In this document: positions 62,701 through 64,000 of the stretch, piece by piece
Layout of the letters: each line of letters starts with the position of its first letter
Position numbering within the stretch: position 1 is the first letter of the stretch
Source of the DNA: Pedobacter zeaxanthinifaciens
GTDB lineage: Bacteria > Bacteroidota > Bacteroidia > Sphingobacteriales > Sphingobacteriaceae
NCBI RefSeq assembly: GCF_003313335.1
Contig: NZ_QMHP01000005.1
Coordinates: 292,191 to 356,190 of the forward strand
Reading direction: 5' to 3'
DNA: 64,000 nucleotides
Program-made: the position numbers and the translations under genes
Notes under the pieces: model-generated
What the model was told of the DNA's origin: nothing
Databases searched by the model: none
What the model saw: the letters and a program-made list of their open reading frames with translations, nothing else

Positions 62701-64000
62701 AGGTCTGTTACTTTCAATGTATTATTGATTGTTAGTACTTTAGTTGAGAAGTCGCCCTTAATCAATGGTTTATCGGAAAAAACATTATGTATATAGAGCT
62801 GGTTAGATTCACCAATGTATGACTGGTTACTTCCAGTCCGATTACCAATATAAACATTCCCGCTGCCGCTTGATAGAGTTTCACCTGCATTCGCACCTAA
62901 AAATGTATTCTCGTTTCCATTTTGTAAGCCATAGCCCGCTCCGCTACCAAAAGCTGCATTACTATCACCTGTTGTGTTATTATATAAGCCTTGTCCCCCG
63001 AACGCTACGTTAGCTGAGCCCGTTGTTAGGTTCTGCTGTGCCCCCGTTCCCATTGCAGTGTTAAAATTTCCAGTAGTTAGCTCACTTAATGCCTTAATAC
63101 CAATACCATTGTTTTCACTACCTAAAGTGATATTTTTTAAAGTACTATATCCAATTCCTATATTTGCGCTGGAATTAAACAGGGGGCTTGAGAAAACATC
63201 CAACCCTATACCTATATTTGCATATCCCGTTCCAGCCAAGCTAGTCCCGAAATTTAAGCCTGCATCTTTTGTAATATGATTACTGTTTCCAACCAGTCTT
63301 AGATCTACTTCAAATGTAGATTGATCCAATGACCTCAATACACCGTTAGCATCAGCTACCACAATTTTATCAGTGTTAGCACCTGTTTGTAGGCCATCAA
63401 TGGCTAAAGTATTTGTAGCGTCTGTAGTAATTTTAGTAACGTTTGTTAGGGCGCCACCTAATTGAACAACTCCAATAGCTGTTTTAGTTAAGCCATTATC
63501 AGCTGTTATTTTATTAGATACAATATAAGGATCAATTACCGTACCTGTACCAGAAATTGCAATATCTGTACCTGCTTGGGTAACGCCGCCCTGCCCATCT
63601 GCACCTTTTATGCTTACGCCTGCAGGCCATACGCCGCCAGCTTTAGGGCCGTAGATTGTATTTGTTGTAGGATCGATATAGAAATCACCGTCCTTACCGG
63701 TAGCACCAGATGGCGCACCTGCTCCGTTCAAGATAGTTTTGCCATCAGCACCGGCGGCTCCCGTTGCACCTGTAATAGCTGCTAGGTAATCGGTGATTGT
63801 TTTACCAGCGTTGCCAGGGAGTGCCTGCCAAACTTCAAACGCAGATTTACCGTCTGCACCTGTAGCACCTGTTGCGCCAGTAGGACCAGTGATAGCTGCT
63901 AGGTAATCCGTAATTGTTTTACCAGCGTTGCCAGGAAGTGCCTGCCAAACCTCAAATGCAGATTTACCATCGGCACCTGTAGCACCTGTTGCGCCAGTAG
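59745..64000 (-). CDS. Collagen-like and head-repeat fibre protein (5' end outside the window)
   Basis: The frame is open to the window end, so only the C-terminal 1418 or so residues are seen. The visible N-terminal part has collagen-like triplets (TGATGATGADGK, TGPTGATGATGADGK) joined by a 27-residue linker containing KSAFEVWQALPGNAGKTITD. Head-repeat modules as in the 1801-residue protein follow, with four 'LHVTATADPLRL' units, then a fibre-tip-like C-terminus (DETILVDASSGNVTITLP, YYIKKIDTTSNDVIVDGAG). The apparent start at 63731 is a TTG inside the collagen region, not a real start. A trimeric stalk (collagen-like) with heads is the likely shape. No anchor or sorting domain is visible in this part. 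Confidence 0.88.
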   Translation of the reverse strand, partial: TGATGATGADGKSAFEVWQALPGNAGKTITDYLAAITGPTGATGATGADGKSAFEVWQALPGNAGKTITDYLAAITGATGAAGADGKTILNGAGAPSGATGKDGDFYIDPTTNTIYGPKAGGVWPAGVSIKGADGQGGVTQAGTDIAISGTGTVIDPYIVSNKITADNGLTKTAIGVVQLGGALTNVTKITTDATNTLAIDGLQTGANTDKIVVADANGVLRSLDQSTFEVDLRLVGNSNHITKDAGLNFGTSLAGTGYANIGIGLDVFSSPLFNSSANIGIGYSTLKNITLGSENNGIGIKALSELTTGNFNTAMGTGAQQNLTTGSANVAFGGQGLYNNTTGDSNAAFGSGAGYGLQNGNENTFLGANAGETLSSGSGNVYIGNRTGSNQSYIGESNQLYIHNVFSDKPLIKGDFSTKVLTINNTLKVTDLNSTATATTGNRPVVADASGQLMIGTAPTLTTADNGLTNTGSNIQLGGALTNVTKITTDATNTLAIEGLQTGAATNNLVVVDANGVLKTITPATLSAASNWLLSGNAGTNPTTNFIGTTDAQPLALRTNNAERMRILSNGKVGIGTTVPAARLDVQTVAGENDIAHFITGGVTTSNMGEVWIGNDSGAWASLASGNSIFQIKNVSTSGVSLHADLANNRIGIGNTAPSNSLHVTATADPLRLEGLQTGLATNDFIVADANGVLKKVSASALTADLRVVGMDNHITQDAGVGGNGSSVGTGANNLAIGKNALLSNTTGIANLAFGAEALFFNTDGGSNVALGASSLFNLYNGNGNLALGNHSFGFLLEGSNNIALGNNSGNTLTRGSNNVIVGFNTNSIDPNGSNQLNIMNSIFGKDMGLLPGTLARIGINQTAPTNTLHVTATADPLRLEGLQTGLATNDFIVADANGVLKKVSASALTADVRVVGTNNHISQDAGVGSNGTDAGTGANNIGIGINNFSSITIGSENIAIGGEVMSKNTVGSLNTAIGPFALHENTTGSENVAIGGALTNNTTGFGNIGIGQAGQGIITGNYNVVLGYGALQGGSGNGNRNIVVGAYAGNNLTTGSNNLILGDNANVPSATATHQMSIMNAIFGSGLNGTVTSPKGSIGINQPSPTNTLHVTATADPLRLEGLQAGLATNDIIVTDANGVIKKVSAASFTGDLRLVGIGNHITQDAGNSANGTSVGSGANNIGIGESTLFSNTAGNGNLALGNSSLSNFTSGDFNIAIGDRAAQNLTSGNNNISLGKQTDVVSATGSNQLNIMNSLFGTDMNGSAASPAGKLGINQTAPTNTLHVTATADPLRLEGLQAGLATDAIVVADANGVLKTVSNTTFAISTKTANYTALGTDETILVDASSGNVTITLPTTVVTGKKYYIKKIDTTSNDVIVDGAGATIDGSPSITGSLAYQGWVLQYNGTAWFIISRN
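63777..64000 (-). repeat. 117-bp collagen-like repeat
   Basis: AGCTGCTAGGTAAT recurs at 63777 and 63894, a period of 117 bp (39 codons) encoding a Gly-X-Y stretch plus a globular linker. The array continues past the window edge. Confidence 0.85.

Noticed and set aside
63731..63733. Start codon of the collagen-like gene at 63731
   Set aside because: The codon is a TTG in the middle of an uninterrupted collagen-like frame that continues to the end of the window, and no signal peptide follows it.
33025..64000. Prophage tail-fibre region
   Set aside because: Many segments look like tail-fibre shafts and tips, but each gene has a signal peptide and the neighbours are T9SS, Skp and OmpA genes. 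No capsid, terminase, tail tube or lysis gene is present.

Overview
The window looks like a chromosomal segment of a Bacteroidota species, probably of the Sphingobacteriaceae (Pedobacter-like). The reasons are a SusC/SusD pair with an ECF sigma factor and FecR, type IX secretion (T9SS) genes with PorP/SprF and type A and type B C-terminal sorting domains, promoters of the TTTG/TAnnTTTG kind, and scarce Shine-Dalgarno sites. Species assignment is inference.

Ribosomal block. rpsL, rpsG, fusA and rpsJ (25088 down to 21571, minus strand) end at a bidirectional terminator. The expected next gene, rplC, is found about 21 kb further on (425 down to 1, running off the window), behind its own Bacteroidota-type promoter. 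The str/S10 ribosomal superoperon is therefore split between rpsJ and rplC.

Region 0.7-21.4 kb, between the two ribosomal parts. It holds a TauE/SafE exporter with a DUF1634 partner, a fungal TYR1-type prephenate dehydrogenase, a coiled-coil membrane protein, and a minus-strand locus running ECF sigma, T9SS beta-helix protein, FecR, SusC with STN domain, SusD, metzincin-like protein, N-formylglutamate amidohydrolase-like lipoprotein and M14 carboxypeptidase-like lipoprotein. The enzymes suggest peptide rather than glycan uptake. A second beta-helix protein with a type B sorting domain and its PorP/SprF partner follow, then a second amidohydrolase-like gene on the plus strand.

Region 25.3-42.6 kb. 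Six closely spaced minus-strand genes, read from 42559 to 25363, encode secreted surface proteins: two small ones, two fibre-like ones with a shared 'IDNKGT' N-terminus (one with 237-bp internal repeats), and two giants of 1225 and 2543 residues built from lectin, PA14, LamG-like and 'YLAIKYG...GIGRDD' modules.

Region 42.6-45.6 kb. This holds a small orphan ORF, a VF530/ThuA-domain gene pair with an apparently leaderless promoter, an atypical NAD(P)-binding SDR protein, and a non-coding array of five hairpin units with a period of about 88 bp and compensating stem changes.

Region 45.6-64.0 kb. Eight minus-strand genes with gaps of 14-75 bp look like one operon entering from beyond the window. 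In transcription order they encode a collagen-like plus YadA-head-repeat fibre protein (5' end outside), a 1801-residue and a 610-residue head-repeat protein, a glycine-rich protein, a Skp/OmpH chaperone, a DUF11 protein with type B sorting domain, PorP/SprF, and a PorE-like TPR/propeller/OmpA protein. I read this as a candidate T9SS-linked surface-fibre system. No tRNA, rRNA, CRISPR array, transposase or prophage structural gene was seen.
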